Shown piece after piece: positions 54,128 to 63,685 of a DNA stretch of 64,000 nucleotides (position 1 is its first letter; each line of letters begins with the position of its first letter). The notes below the pieces were generated by a model. It ran no database searches. It worked only from the letters and a program-made list of their open reading frames with translations, and was not told where the DNA came from. The position numbers were made by a program, and so were the translations under genes. This DNA is from Hujiaoplasma nucleasis (lineage in GTDB: Bacteria; Bacillota_I; Bacilli_A; Izemoplasmatales; Hujiaoplasmataceae), in the NCBI RefSeq assembly GCF_013745115.1, contig NZ_CP051151.1, forward strand, positions 1,612,001 through 1,676,000. Direction: 5' to 3'.

Positions 54128-54532
54128 ATGAAAAATAAAGAAAATTTTATTCATATTATTAAATTCACACTTTTTTCAATTTCAGCCGGAATCATCCAAA
54201 TCATATCATTCACTATCATGAATGAAATATTTTCAATGATTTACTGGCCTGCTTATTTAATCGCATTGATATTGTCTATTCTATGGAATTTCACTTTAAA
54301 CAGAAAATATACTTTTAAGTCTGCGGCTAATATACCAAAAGCTATGTTTAAAGTTGCATGTTTTTACCTAGTTTTTACACCTTTATCAACCTGGTGGGGA
54401 CATGGACTTGAAAATATAGGTTGGAATGAATATATTATTCTTGGAGGAACTATGATTATCAATTTTGTGACTGAGTTTCTCTATACAAAATTCTATGTTT
54501 ACCGCCATCAAATTAATACGGCCATATCATAA
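54128..54532 (+). CDS. GtrA-like membrane protein
   Basis: A 134-residue four-helix membrane protein. FIHIIKFTLFSISAGIIQIISFTIMNE at the N-terminus, the loop LSILWNFTLNRKYTFK and the final NFVTEFLYTKFYVYR are GtrA family hallmarks. Family members flip or assist transfer of lipid-linked sugars; a partner glycosyltransferase is not adjacent (though a DUF2079 membrane protein lies far upstream). Single-gene unit, AGAGG before the ATG. Confidence 0.82.
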   Translation: MKNKENFIHIIKFTLFSISAGIIQIISFTIMNEIFSMIYWPAYLIALILSILWNFTLNRKYTFKSAANIPKAMFKVACFYLVFTPLSTWWGHGLENIGWNEYIILGGTMIINFVTEFLYTKFYVYRHQINTAIS

Positions 54533-54537
54533 TATAA

Positions 54538-54568
54538 TTGTATGCTAATTTTAATTTTATGATATAAT
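54538..54568 (+). promoter_or_regulatory. Possible promoter of the pot operon
   Basis: TATAAT at 54563-54568, with TTGTAT 19 bases upstream (a rather long spacer). If used, transcription begins near 54575 and includes the hairpin leader. Confidence 0.45.
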
Positions 54569-54589
54569 AGTTTTGAATTAAATAAAACA

Positions 54590-54638
54590 ACACCTTAAAA
54601 ATGACTGATGAGTTTATTTTTATGGTGTATTTATTTTT
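54590..54638 (+). promoter_or_regulatory. Leader hairpin before potA, possible attenuator
   Basis: ACACCTTAAAAAT pairs with ATTTTTATGGTGT (54590-54602, 54616-54628; one mismatch) around a 13-base loop, followed by ATTTATTTTT. It looks like a weak terminator inside the 5' leader, 20 bases before the potA ribosome site. No known riboswitch motif is recognised in this short leader. Confidence 0.5.
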
Positions 54639-54657
54639 AGACATATAGGAGGTTCAA

Positions 54658-55686
54658 ATGAAAAAACTCATAGAGATAGAAGGATTGTCTAAATCTTTTG
54701 ATGATAATAAGGTTTTAGATTCTATTAACTTATATATTAGAGAAAATGAATTTATTACTTTATTAGGACCTTCAGGATGTGGCAAAACAACCCTTTTAAG
54801 AATATTAGCTGGTTTTGAGACTAAAGATGAAGGAATTGTAAGATTTGATGGTGGAATCATTGATGATATTCCAGCACATGAAAGACCTATTAATACTGTT
54901 TTTCAAAGGTATGCTTTGTTTCCTCATTTAAATGTTTTTGATAATATTGCTTTTGGATTAAAACTAAAAAAAATGTCTAAACAGGATATAGAAGTAGCTG
55001 TTAAAGAGGTTTTAAAACTAGTTAAATTGGAAGGTTTTGAAGAAAGGAATATTAAAACTTTAAGTGGTGGTCAACAACAAAGAGTAGCGATTGCTAGAGC
55101 TGTTGTGAATAAGCCAAAATTATTGTTGCTGGATGAACCCTTAGCTGCATTGGATTTGAAATTAAGACAAGATATGCAGTATGAACTAAAGGAAATGCAA
55201 AGGGCTTTAGGGATTACTTTTGCTTTTGTTACCCATGATCAAGAAGAAGCTTTAACTATGAGTGATACAGTGGCTGTCATGAATGAAGGTAAAATTTTGC
55301 AAATAGGAAGTCCTCAAGATATATACAATGAACCTAAGAATAAGTTTGTTGCTTCTTTTATTGGAGAATCAAATATTATTCCTGGAATAATGATTAAAGA
55401 TTATTTGGTTGAATTTGAAGGCATTAAATTTGAGTGCGTTGACAAGGGTTTCAAAGAAAATGAAGAAATTGAGGTTGTTTTGCGACCTGAAGATATTGAG
55501 TTGAAACCTGAAAACGGAGGGATTTCCGGTATAGTTACTGATATAACTTTTAAGGGTGTTCATTTTGAGATAATTGTGGATGTTTCTGGTAAAGAATATG
55601 TAATCCATTCTACTGATGCTCAAAAAGTTGGAGATAGAGTATCTTTGGTTTTTGATAAAGAAGATATTCATGTGATGCATCGATGA
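54658..55686 (+). CDS. potA: Spermidine/putrescine ABC transporter ATP-binding protein
   Basis: ATPase of the polyamine importer (342 aa). Walker [10 protein letters not shown], signature [14 protein letters not shown], Walker [13 protein letters not shown] and switch His in VTHDQEEAL are intact. The C-terminal 100 residues form a TOBE-type domain (about 265-342; [12 protein letters not shown]) as in PotA. Strong AGGAGG site. The last 4 bases overlap potB. Confidence 0.95.
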   Translation: MKKLIEIEGLSKSFDDNKVLDSINLYIRENEFITLLGPSGCGKTTLLRILAGFETKDEGIVRFDGGIIDDIPAHERPINTVFQRYALFPHLNVFDNIAFGLKLKKMSKQDIEVAVKEVLKLVKLEGFEERNIKTLSGGQQQRVAIARAVVNKPKLLLLDEPLAALDLKLRQDMQYELKEMQRALGITFAFVTHDQEEALTMSDTVAVMNEGKILQIGSPQDIYNEPKNKFVASFIGESNIIPGIMIKDYLVEFEGIKFECVDKGFKENEEIEVVLRPEDIELKPENGGISGIVTDITFKGVHFEIIVDVSGKEYVIHSTDAQKVGDRVSLVFDKEDIHVMHR

Positions 55687-56495
55687 AATCGGTAAGTCGA
55701 TTAACTTGGCCTTATCTTCTATGGTTATTTATATTAATCCTGATTCCAAGTTTTTTTATTATATTAGCCATTGTTTCAACATTTCATATATTTAATGCAT
55801 ATGAATTTAGGTTTACCTTACAATCTTTAAAGTTTTTAGCGGATCCAATCTTTTTAAACGCTTTTAAAAACAGTCTTAAATTTGCAGGGATATCAACTAT
55901 TATATCTTTATTAATTGGCTACCCTGTCGCTTACTTTTTCGCAAATATGAAAAGCAAAAATAAAACCTTGTATGTGGCTTTATTGATTGTGCCTATTTGG
56001 TCAAATATGATTGTTAGAATTATTGCTTGGGAGAATGTGTTTAAACCAATATCAATTCTAAATCTATTTAATTTATCATTTGATATCATTGGCTATGATT
56101 CAGCAATTATCATAGCCATGGTTTCCATGTATTTACCTTTTATGATTTTTCCTATTTATTCAGTTTTGGAAAAAATAGATCCAGCTTATATAGAAGCCAG
56201 TCATGATTTAGGAGCCAGTTCTAGTCAAACTTTTGTAAAGGTGACTTTACCCTTATCATTGGGCGGGATTGTTAGTGGTGTTATTATGACTTTGTTGCCG
56301 GCAATGACTGCTTTTGCTTTGCCAGAAAGAATTGGTGGAGGTAGGGTCGTATTGTTGGGTAATTTAATTGAAAAAGAAATTTTTAGAGGTTCCTTTACGA
56401 TTGCAGCTACCGTATCTTTTGTAGTAATGATAGTTATGTTAGGTCTCTTCATGATGATTGTGAAATTTGATAAAGAGGGAGAGACTCTATTATGA
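55683..56495 (+). CDS. potB: Spermidine/putrescine ABC transporter permease PotB
   Basis: Membrane permease (270 aa), six helices. The EAA loop [26 protein letters not shown] (about 165-190) is typical of this class and docks with PotA. Overlaps potA and potC by 4 bases each. Confidence 0.94.
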   Translation: MKSVSRLTWPYLLWLFILILIPSFFIILAIVSTFHIFNAYEFRFTLQSLKFLADPIFLNAFKNSLKFAGISTIISLLIGYPVAYFFANMKSKNKTLYVALLIVPIWSNMIVRIIAWENVFKPISILNLFNLSFDIIGYDSAIIIAMVSMYLPFMIFPIYSVLEKIDPAYIEASHDLGASSSQTFVKVTLPLSLGGIVSGVIMTLLPAMTAFALPERIGGGRVVLLGNLIEKEIFRGSFTIAATVSFVVMIVMLGLFMMIVKFDKEGETLL

Positions 56496-57295
56496 AAAAG
56501 AATAAATATGGTTCTCTCTTACAAATATTATTGACTGTTTTCACTTTTTCTATCATTTATCTACCTATTGTGATTATTTTCTTAATCTCTATTCACCACT
56601 CTCAATATAATTATGATGAATTTGGAATTACTTTTAAATGGTATAAAGATATCCTTGGTGATAGCCAGTTGGTGGATGCTATTTTTGTGACCCTACAAAT
56701 TGCTGTTTTATCAACCATTATTTCAACAACTTTAGGGACATTCTTCGCTATTGGTATTCATAATCTTAAAAAGAAATCAAGACTTAGAATGATGGTGTTA
56801 AATAATGTGCCTGTTGTAAATCCAGATATTGTTACTGGGATCATGTTATTTATTATATTTAGATTTGTGAGAATAAGTTTTGGATTTCCGACCATGCTTC
56901 TAGCTCATATTTTCTATTCAATACCATTTGTGGTCTTAAGTGTATTACCTAAATTAAAGCAATTAGACCCAGACTTATTTGATGCAGCTTTAGATTTAGG
57001 AGCTTCTAAATTCAAAGCCATCATTCATGTCATCATACCGAGTATTAAAGTAGGTATTATTGCAGGTGCATTAATTGCCTTTACAATGAGTATTGATGAT
57101 TTTATTATTTCTTATTTTATGAAACAAGGTGAGTTTCATAATGTATCAACACTAATCTATTCTAGGTTAGGAAAAAGACAAATTAGTCCAAATGTATTTG
57201 CTTATAACACTTTGGTGGTCTTTTTAACCATAGGTATTATGGTTTTATTCAATAGACTTAATAGAAATCAAAAAAATCAAAGGAGAATTAGATAA
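56492..57295 (+). CDS. potC: Spermidine/putrescine ABC transporter permease PotC
   Basis: Partner permease (267 aa), six helices. EAA-type loop FDAALDLGASKFKAIIHVIIPSIKVGI and the conserved FTMSIDDFIISYF match PotC. Overlaps potB by 4 bases, and its last base is the first of potD. C-terminus is basic (NRNQKNQRRIR). Confidence 0.94.
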   Translation: MKKNKYGSLLQILLTVFTFSIIYLPIVIIFLISIHHSQYNYDEFGITFKWYKDILGDSQLVDAIFVTLQIAVLSTIISTTLGTFFAIGIHNLKKKSRLRMMVLNNVPVVNPDIVTGIMLFIIFRFVRISFGFPTMLLAHIFYSIPFVVLSVLPKLKQLDPDLFDAALDLGASKFKAIIHVIIPSIKVGIIAGALIAFTMSIDDFIISYFMKQGEFHNVSTLIYSRLGKRQISPNVFAYNTLVVFLTIGIMVLFNRLNRNQKNQRRIR

Positions 57296-58371
57296 TGAAA
57301 AAAATATTAGCATTAAGTGTTTTATTTTTAGTTCTTACCCTTGTGGTGGGTTGTTCACAAAAAGAAAAGTTATATGTATTAAATTGGGGAGAATATATGG
57401 ACCCTGAATTAATTGAAAAATTTGAAGATGAATTTAATGTTGACGTTGTCTATGAAGAAGTAGGGTCAAACGAAGAGATGGAAATAAAGTTAAAACAAGG
57501 GATAACTGATTATGATATCATGATTCCAAGTGAATATATGGTAGATAAATTATCACAAGAAAATTTACTTTTACCGATAGATTATGATTTGTTACCTAAT
57601 CTTGACCTTGTATCATTCTTTGAAGATGCAAGAGTGCTTTATGAGAATGAAGATTTTGGGGATTATATGGTTCCTTACTTTTTTGGAACCATTGGTATCA
57701 TGTATAACACCGAAAGTGCTGGAATTGAACAAGCTATAGAAAATGAAGGTTTCTGCGCATTGTTTGATGAAGATAGTACATATCGTATTGGTTTATATGA
57801 TTCACCTCGAGATACAGTGGGCGCTGCTTTAATGTGCTTAGGTTATTCTGTTAACAGCAATGACGATACCGAGTTAAGTCAAGCTCAAGCATTGATAGAA
57901 TCTGTTTTAAGTCGTTCTCAGCAATTAACAAGTTTTGGACAAGATGGCTTAAAAGGTGATGTAGCAAGAGGAAATTTAGATATGGCTTTGGTCTATTCAG
58001 GGGATTATTTTGAAATGGTTTTCGAGTATGAAGAAGCTGAAGAAAACATTGAATTTAACTATTTTGCTCCAAGTCATACTAATATTTGGATTGATGCTTT
58101 TGTTATTCCGAAAACAAGTCAAAATACCAATCTAGCTCATGAATTCATTAATTTCTTCTTAGGGGAAGATGTTGCAGTTCAAAACGCAGATTGGGTAGGT
58201 TACACACCAGTTATAGAAGAAGTCTATAATATTTTGGTCACAGATTATGAATATGATTATGACCACTATTATCCACAACCTATAGGGTCTACAAGAGAAG
58301 TCTTTCACTATATTAGTGAAGAGCATTCACAAAATCTAAATACATTACTTAATGCTGTAAGATCTGAATAA
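57295..58371 (+). CDS. potD: Spermidine/putrescine-binding lipoprotein
   Basis: Substrate-binding lipoprotein (358 aa); lipobox VVGC gives Cys20. PotD-like opening LYVLNWGEYMDPELIEKFEDEFNVDVVYEE, then EMEIKLKQGITDYDIMIPSEYMVDKL. NIWIDAFVIPKTSQN is the WxDxxxIP-type segment lining the site. Polyamine choice (spermidine or putrescine) cannot be told. In pot operons this gene comes last, as here. A strong terminator follows. Confidence 0.93.
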   Translation: MKKILALSVLFLVLTLVVGCSQKEKLYVLNWGEYMDPELIEKFEDEFNVDVVYEEVGSNEEMEIKLKQGITDYDIMIPSEYMVDKLSQENLLLPIDYDLLPNLDLVSFFEDARVLYENEDFGDYMVPYFFGTIGIMYNTESAGIEQAIENEGFCALFDEDSTYRIGLYDSPRDTVGAALMCLGYSVNSNDDTELSQAQALIESVLSRSQQLTSFGQDGLKGDVARGNLDMALVYSGDYFEMVFEYEEAEENIEFNYFAPSHTNIWIDAFVIPKTSQNTNLAHEFINFFLGEDVAVQNADWVGYTPVIEEVYNILVTDYEYDYDHYYPQPIGSTREVFHYISEEHSQNLNTLLNAVRSE

Positions 58372-58382
58372 TTTAGATAAAA

Positions 58383-58422
58383 AAAAGTCATCGTGGGATT
58401 TGTTTCTACGATGACTTTTTAT
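58383..58422 (+). terminator. Terminator after potD
   Basis: AAAAGTCATCGT pairs perfectly with ACGATGACTTTT (58383-58394, 58408-58419), with a 13-base loop and T run. It lies 12 bases past the stop. Confidence 0.92.
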
Positions 58423-58494
58423 ATACTATTCATGATTTCTTTACATTCTGGAATATTCATTTAATATAATCCCCTTATATATTTCTAAAGATAT

Positions 58495-58533
58495 ATACCA
58501 ATAAATTAGGATTTATTCTCATTTTATTGGTAT
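58495..58533. repeat. 11-bp perfect inverted repeat with 17-base loop
   Basis: ATACCAATAAA (58495-58505) and TTTATTGGTAT (58523-58533), between potD and the cold shock gene. Not T-tailed enough to be a confident terminator. It could be a binding site or the stem of a small RNA. Confidence 0.5.
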
Positions 58534-58593
58534 GATAAAATATATTTATTCGAGATTGATTATAAATATATTGATTATTTTTAACTAAATTAC

Positions 58594-58621
58594 TTGTATT
58601 TATTTTAATTTAGTGTATTAT
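58594..58621 (+). promoter_or_regulatory. Promoter of the cold shock gene
   Basis: TTGTAT, 16 bases, TATTAT. Gives a leader of about 100 bases. Moderate match. Confidence 0.5.
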
Positions 58622-58728
58622 ATAAGAGACGCAATATAAATGTGAAATAAAATTAAGTTAACAAAGTTACCTCAATTATTATAAGCAGTATATTTGAAGT
58701 CGAAATATTTAATAAGGAGGTAACAAAC

Positions 58729-58926
58729 ATGACTGGTAAAGTAAAATGGTTCAATGCTGAAAAAGGATTTGGATTCATCACAACTGAAGATGGAAAAGAT
58801 GTTTTCGCACATTTTTCACAAATTCAAAAAGATGGATTTAAAACTTTAGAAGAAGGAGAAGCAGTAAGTTTTGATATTACTGAAGGCCAAAAAGGTCCTC
58901 AAGCTTCTAACATCGTAAGTTTATAA
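58729..58926 (+). CDS. cspA: Cold shock protein
   Basis: 65-residue single-stranded nucleic-acid-binding OB fold, an RNA chaperone. RNP1 KGFGFIT and RNP2 VFAHFSQI are intact, as is [17 protein letters not shown] at the start. Strong GGAGG site. Its own long leader and terminator make it a single-gene unit. The symbol is generic; cspB or cspD would fit equally. Confidence 0.96.
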   Translation: MTGKVKWFNAEKGFGFITTEDGKDVFAHFSQIQKDGFKTLEEGEAVSFDITEGQKGPQASNIVSL

Positions 58927-58940
58927 TTTCAATCAAAATA

Positions 58941-58975
58941 AAAGACATAGACATGTAAATGTTTATGTCTTTTTT
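58941..58975 (+). terminator. Terminator after the cold shock gene
   Basis: AAAGACATA pairs with TATGTCTTT, followed by TTTTT, 14 bases past the stop. Confidence 0.88.
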
Positions 58976-59035
58976 AATTTCATATAAAAAAATCATTATT
59001 TTTGTTATAATTATATTATGAGAGAAGGTGTTTGA

Positions 59036-59398
59036 ATGAGAATTGCTTTAATCGCCCATGATAAAAAGAAAAATGATATGATTGTTTTTTGTAAAAGACA
59101 TAAAGATGTTTTAAAAAATCATAAACTCGTTGCTACGGGAACCACTGGACAACGTGTCATTGATGAAACAGGTTTAGATGTTGAAAGATATAAATCTGGA
59201 CCCCTTGGTGGTGACCAAGAAATTGGCGCACAAATCGCTAATGGGCAAATAGATTTAATATTATTTTTTAGAGATCCTTTAACGCCTCAACCGCATGAAC
59301 CTGATGTATCTGCTTTGTTTAGGCTAAGTGATGTTTATCAAATACCATTGGCTTCAAACATTAAAACTGCAGAATTATTTTTTCAAACGCTTAAATAA
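59036..59398 (+). CDS. mgsA: Methylglyoxal synthase
   Basis: Turns dihydroxyacetone phosphate into methylglyoxal and phosphate, a bypass of lower glycolysis when phosphate is short (120 aa, cytoplasm). Catalytic residues match the family: Asp60 (GPLGGDQ), Asp80 (FFRDPL), His87 and Asp90 (PHEPD), equivalents of E. coli Asp71, Asp91, His98 and Asp101. AGAAGG precedes the ATG. No glyoxalase is visible here, so the product must be handled elsewhere, or by reductases such as that at 26211-27140 (speculation). Confidence 0.95.
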   Translation: MRIALIAHDKKKNDMIVFCKRHKDVLKNHKLVATGTTGQRVIDETGLDVERYKSGPLGGDQEIGAQIANGQIDLILFFRDPLTPQPHEPDVSALFRLSDVYQIPLASNIKTAELFFQTLK

Positions 59399-59403
59399 AC
59401 TTG

Positions 59404-59426
59404 ACCGATGATTTCATCGGTTTTTT
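59404..59426 (+). terminator. Terminator after mgsA
   Basis: ACCGATG pairs with CATCGGT around a 4-base loop, followed by six Ts. Short and compact. Confidence 0.85.
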
Positions 59427-59440
59427 AAATAGGGGAATGT

Positions 59441-61822
59441 ATGAACGCAAAAGAAATTGTCAATCAGTTGAATATAGATCAATTACTTTCTTTGTTTACA
59501 GGGAAAGATTTTTGGAATGTCTCAGGTATAAATGAATTCAACTTAAAACCTATAACCTTAACCGATGGACCCCATGGATTAAGAAAACAAGCTGGGAATC
59601 ATGACCAGATAGGTTTATCATCATCCATACCTTCCACTTGTTTTCCTACAGCATCATGTCTAGCCAGTTCATGGAACCTGCCACTTATAGAAAAAATGGG
59701 ACAAGCTTTGGGAGAATCTTGTTTAAAAGAAGACGTTTCAGTTATATTAGGTCCTGGCACAAATATTAAAAGACACCCTCTAGGAGGACGTAACTTTGAG
59801 TATTTTTCAGAAGATCCTCTTCTTTCAGGGAAGATATCTGAATCAATGATTCAAGGTATTCAGTCTAGGGGTGTTGGAGCTTGTCTAAAACATTATGCAG
59901 TTAATAATCAAGAATATAGACGGATGACCATTAATGCTATCGTGGATGAACGCACCTTAAGAGAACTATATTTAAAACCTTTTGAAATTGCAATCAAGAA
60001 ATCAAAACCATGGATGCTTATGTCATCATATAACCTTATTAATGGTGAATACGCCAGCGAACACAATGAATTATTAAACAAAATATTAAGGGAAGAATGG
60101 AAGTATGAAGGCGTAGTTGTGACTGATTGGGGAGCCAACAATGATCCAATTAAGGCTTTGAAAAATGGATTAAATTTAGAGATGCCTGCCAATAAAAATA
60201 TAAGTATACCCAGAATAAAAAAGGCATTAAAAAACCATGAAATTAGTGAAGAAATCATTAAGCAAAGAGCTGAAAAAATTGTAGATTTATTAATAAAAGC
60301 TAATCAAATTCGCGATAATTTAAGAAAAGATGTTGATACTTCATATCATCATGATCTGGCAAGAGAAATCGCTTCAGAATCTATAATCCTGTTGAAAAAC
60401 GACCACGATACTTTACCCTTGAATCATCATCAAAAAGTACTCTTAGTAGGGGAATTTGCTAAAAAGCCAAGATATCAAGGTAGTGGAAGTTCTTTAATAC
60501 AACCACTTAAGCTAACAAATCTTTTTGATGAATTTAAAAAGACTTTAAGAGACCAATTAAAATATGCTAGGGGATACGACTTGAATTCAGAATTAATTAA
60601 TCAGGATTTAATTGATGAAGCTTTATTAATGGCTAAGGAAGTTGATATAATATTTTTAATGGTTGGCTTACCAGAAATTTATGAAAGTGAAGGCTTTGAT
60701 AGAGACAACTTAGAACTTCCCCTATCTCATCAAATACTGATTCAAAAGTTATCAACTTTATCCATTCCTTTGGTTTTATGTTTGTCTAATGGTGGACCAG
60801 TTAAAATTCCTGGTTTAGATAAAGTTGACGCTGTTATTGAGCAGTATTTGTCTGGAGAAGCCGGTGCTGAAGCCTTAAGTAATATAGTTTTTGGAAGATT
60901 ATCTCCATCAGGTAAACTTGCGGAAACATTCCCTAATGAGCTTGATGAGTTAATTTCAAATGATTATTTTCCAGGTAATAAGACGCAAGTTGAATATAGG
61001 GAATCCTTTATGATTGGTTATTGTAATTATGATATCAAAGATTTAAAACCAATGTTTCCTTTTGGCTATGGCTTATCCTATACAAAATTCATTTATGAGA
61101 ATTTCTCTTTATACAATGATATAGAAACCAATAAATTAAGAATTAAAGGACAAATAAAAAATATAGGGAAATATGATGGTAAAGAAATTGTCCAAGTATA
61201 CGTGTCAAAAGAAAATTCAAAAGTGCTAAGACCAATTAAAAGCTTAAAAGCGTTTGGAAAATATATGATTTGCAAAGGAGAAAGTATTGATATAGAATTA
61301 GTGATAGATTATGAGGATCTAGCCATATATCAAAATGATTATCTAATAGAATCAGGAGAGTATAAGGTTCTTATTGGATCATCTTCTCAAGAGATACATG
61401 AGACTTTTTCTGCCCATGTTTTTTCTAATGATAAGCTAAAGGATGAGAATTATCATATGATCATAGACTTATATAAACAAGGTCAAAAGATAGATGATTC
61501 TGCCTATCAAGAAATCTATAAAGGAGAAATTCCTACTTCTAGACCCATCAAGCCCTACCATATCAATACGACCTTAGGTGATGTATCTCATTTATGGATT
61601 GGAAGACTGTTATATAAAATGGTTCATAAGCAAATGAAGAAAGTATTTACAGACACTGACTTAAGGATTCAAAAAATGATAGAAAAAAGTATTGAAGACA
61701 TGCCTTTAAGATCTTTAATGAACTATAGTCAAGGTAAGTTATCTTTAAGAAAAACAAAAGCTTTAATAGATTTAATGAACAAGTCTTATTTTTCTGGCTT
61801 GATTAAATTGATTCTAGGCTAA
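59441..61822 (+). CDS. Glycoside hydrolase family 3 beta-glucosidase
   Basis: Cytoplasmic GH3 glycosidase (793 aa), no signal peptide. The nucleophile Asp229 lies in EGVVVTDWG, and the substrate-binding KHYAVNNQEY and GGRNFEYFSEDPLLSG are intact. GH3 C-terminal sandwich domain with SEGFDRDNLELP (candidate acid/base Glu) follows from about 330, then a fibronectin-III-like domain (about 560-670) and a 110-residue basic tail not typical of the family. It probably hydrolyses beta-linked glucosides, such as the oligomers released by the GH81 enzyme. AGGGGAA lies before the ATG. Confidence 0.9.
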   Translation: MNAKEIVNQLNIDQLLSLFTGKDFWNVSGINEFNLKPITLTDGPHGLRKQAGNHDQIGLSSSIPSTCFPTASCLASSWNLPLIEKMGQALGESCLKEDVSVILGPGTNIKRHPLGGRNFEYFSEDPLLSGKISESMIQGIQSRGVGACLKHYAVNNQEYRRMTINAIVDERTLRELYLKPFEIAIKKSKPWMLMSSYNLINGEYASEHNELLNKILREEWKYEGVVVTDWGANNDPIKALKNGLNLEMPANKNISIPRIKKALKNHEISEEIIKQRAEKIVDLLIKANQIRDNLRKDVDTSYHHDLAREIASESIILLKNDHDTLPLNHHQKVLLVGEFAKKPRYQGSGSSLIQPLKLTNLFDEFKKTLRDQLKYARGYDLNSELINQDLIDEALLMAKEVDIIFLMVGLPEIYESEGFDRDNLELPLSHQILIQKLSTLSIPLVLCLSNGGPVKIPGLDKVDAVIEQYLSGEAGAEALSNIVFGRLSPSGKLAETFPNELDELISNDYFPGNKTQVEYRESFMIGYCNYDIKDLKPMFPFGYGLSYTKFIYENFSLYNDIETNKLRIKGQIKNIGKYDGKEIVQVYVSKENSKVLRPIKSLKAFGKYMICKGESIDIELVIDYEDLAIYQNDYLIESGEYKVLIGSSSQEIHETFSAHVFSNDKLKDENYHMIIDLYKQGQKIDDSAYQEIYKGEIPTSRPIKPYHINTTLGDVSHLWIGRLLYKMVHKQMKKVFTDTDLRIQKMIEKSIEDMPLRSLMNYSQGKLSLRKTKALIDLMNKSYFSGLIKLILG

Positions 61823-61834
61823 GGATGGTTAAAA

Positions 61835-62755
61835 ATGATGAAACAATTATTTGTTTTAGGAAGCATGAATATTGACTTAATCTATAAAATGAAAAGATTA
61901 GCTAAGGTTGGGGAATCTATGTTTGCAGATGATTTTTTAACCTTGCCCGGAGGCAAGGGTGCTAATCAAGCCATAGCTGCAAGTAAACAAGGTATTCAAA
62001 CTTGGATGTTAGGAAGTCTTGGTCAAGATGAGTTTGGTTTTTCAGTAAGTGAATCCTTAAAAAAGTTCTCAGTGAAAACACATTACATTGATAAAGTATC
62101 AGATTTTCCAACAGGTACAGCTTGTATCTTAATGGAAGAGTTTGACAATCGTATCTTGGTCTATCCTGGCGCAAACCATGTGCAAGATTTTAATAAAATT
62201 CAAAAATGTATTATAGATAATGGTCATATAAATGATGTTCTATTAATGCAATTAGAAATACCGATGAAGACCATTAAGGATGCTTTAGAACTTGCTAAAG
62301 CACATAAAATGATTACTGTTGTAAATGCTGCGCCATTTGATTCTCAAATTAAACCACTCTTAAATATGGTGGATATACTAATCGTAAATGAAACTGAAGC
62401 TGAAGCTTTACTTGATAGAAAAATTATCTTTGATCAAATTAAAGAGTACTTGGAAGAAATTTTAGATTTAGGACCTTCAGAGGTTATTATGACCCTAGGT
62501 AAACAAGGCAGCTATTATATAAATAAAGACACTATGATATTCACAAAATCATATGAGGTTCCTGTAATAGATACAACTGGAGCTGGAGATGCCTATATCG
62601 GCTGTTTTGTTGCCAATAGAATGCTGGGTTATAAGCTAGAAGAATCTTTGGACAAAGCTTCTATATGTGGGGCTTTAACTTGTAAGAAACTGGGTGTTCA
62701 TAAAGCCATACCAGATAAAAAAGAAATAGAAGAATTTAAAAGGAGAATGATTTAA
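61835..62755 (+). CDS. rbsK: Ribokinase-like sugar kinase (PfkB family)
   Basis: Phosphorylates a sugar, probably ribose, with ATP (306 aa). GSMNIDLIYKMKRLAKVGES and PGGKGANQAIAASKQG at the N-terminus match ribokinase, and the catalytic Asp lies in DTTGAGDAYIGCF. Ribose is favoured because the next gene is a nucleoside hydrolase that releases ribose. An alternative ATG is 3 bases downstream. No ribose permease is near. Confidence 0.85.
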   Translation: MMKQLFVLGSMNIDLIYKMKRLAKVGESMFADDFLTLPGGKGANQAIAASKQGIQTWMLGSLGQDEFGFSVSESLKKFSVKTHYIDKVSDFPTGTACILMEEFDNRILVYPGANHVQDFNKIQKCIIDNGHINDVLLMQLEIPMKTIKDALELAKAHKMITVVNAAPFDSQIKPLLNMVDILIVNETEAEALLDRKIIFDQIKEYLEEILDLGPSEVIMTLGKQGSYYINKDTMIFTKSYEVPVIDTTGAGDAYIGCFVANRMLGYKLEESLDKASICGALTCKKLGVHKAIPDKKEIEEFKRRMI

Positions 62756-63676
62756 ATGAGAAAAATAATTTTAGACTGTGATCCAGGACACGATGATGCA
62801 TTTGCCTTGTTATTGGCTGGAAAGGATCAAGAGATTGATTTGCTAGGTATTACAGTTGTTTCAGGTAACCAAACTTTAGAAAAAACAGGAATTAACACTT
62901 TAAATTTATGTCAATATTTAGACATAAAAACACCTGTATGTTTAGGGGCTTCTAGACCCCTTATTAAGGAGGAAGAAGTATGCGAAGTAATCCATGGTGA
63001 TAGTGGTTTAGACGGATTTGAATTTCCTAATTTAAAAATTGGTTTTGATCCTAGAAATGCTTGCGATTTTATCATACAAACCCTCTTAGAATCAAAAGAT
63101 AAAATTACATTTGTAACAACAGGACCATTAACCAATTTGGCTTTAGCCATGAGAATTCAACCGAAAATTATTGATAAGATTAAAGAAGTTATAGTTATGG
63201 GTGGTTCAATTGCTAATGGTAATGTCACTCCAGCTGCGGAATTTAATATTTATACAGATCCTGAAGCCGCACATATAGTTTTTAAATCTGGAGCGCCCAT
63301 CAAAATGTTTGGACTTGATGTAACAAGAAAACTCATGGTATTACCTGAAATTATCGAAAGAATGAAAAAAATTAATAACTCTTCTTCTAAACTTTTTGTT
63401 GATTTAATGAAGGTTTTTAATGAAAACCAATTTAAAGTGTTTGCTTTACCTGGAGGACCTTTACATGATCCTATTACCATAGCTTACTTAATTGACCCGA
63501 AAATAGCGACTTTAAAGAAAGTGCACTGCACTATAGACTTAAGCCATGGTTCAAGCTACGGAAGAACCAACATTGATGTATTTGATTACCAACATTTACC
63601 AAAGAATATTGAAGTAGCTGTAGATGTTAATGTGGATAGATTTTGGGATTTAATTGAAGACGCTATTAGAAAGTAA
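62756..63676 (+). CDS. Ribonucleoside hydrolase (IunH/Rih type)
   Basis: Cleaves the N-glycosidic bond of nucleosides to base and ribose (306 aa). The Ca-binding DCDPGHDDAFALLLA near the start is diagnostic, FVTTGPLTNLALAM and the downstream GGS(I)ANGNVTPAAEFNIYTDPEAA complete the site, with HDPITIAYLID near 240. It starts on the base after the rbsK stop, and the following gene begins 9 bases later. The base preference is not clear from the sequence. It connects to the nucleoside importer at the left of this window. Confidence 0.92.
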   Translation: MRKIILDCDPGHDDAFALLLAGKDQEIDLLGITVVSGNQTLEKTGINTLNLCQYLDIKTPVCLGASRPLIKEEEVCEVIHGDSGLDGFEFPNLKIGFDPRNACDFIIQTLLESKDKITFVTTGPLTNLALAMRIQPKIIDKIKEVIVMGGSIANGNVTPAAEFNIYTDPEAAHIVFKSGAPIKMFGLDVTRKLMVLPEIIERMKKINNSSSKLFVDLMKVFNENQFKVFALPGGPLHDPITIAYLIDPKIATLKKVHCTIDLSHGSSYGRTNIDVFDYQHLPKNIEVAVDVNVDRFWDLIEDAIRK

Positions 63677-63685
63677 GGTGTTACT

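Larger units (their letters stand above)
58423..58728 (+). other. Intergenic region before the cold shock gene
   Basis: No gene is visible. It holds an 11-bp inverted repeat (58495-58533) and a promoter-like pair at 58594-58621. From there to the ATG is about 100 bases, a length typical of cold-shock gene leaders, whose folding regulates translation at low temperature in relatives. That function is inference. Confidence 0.6.
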
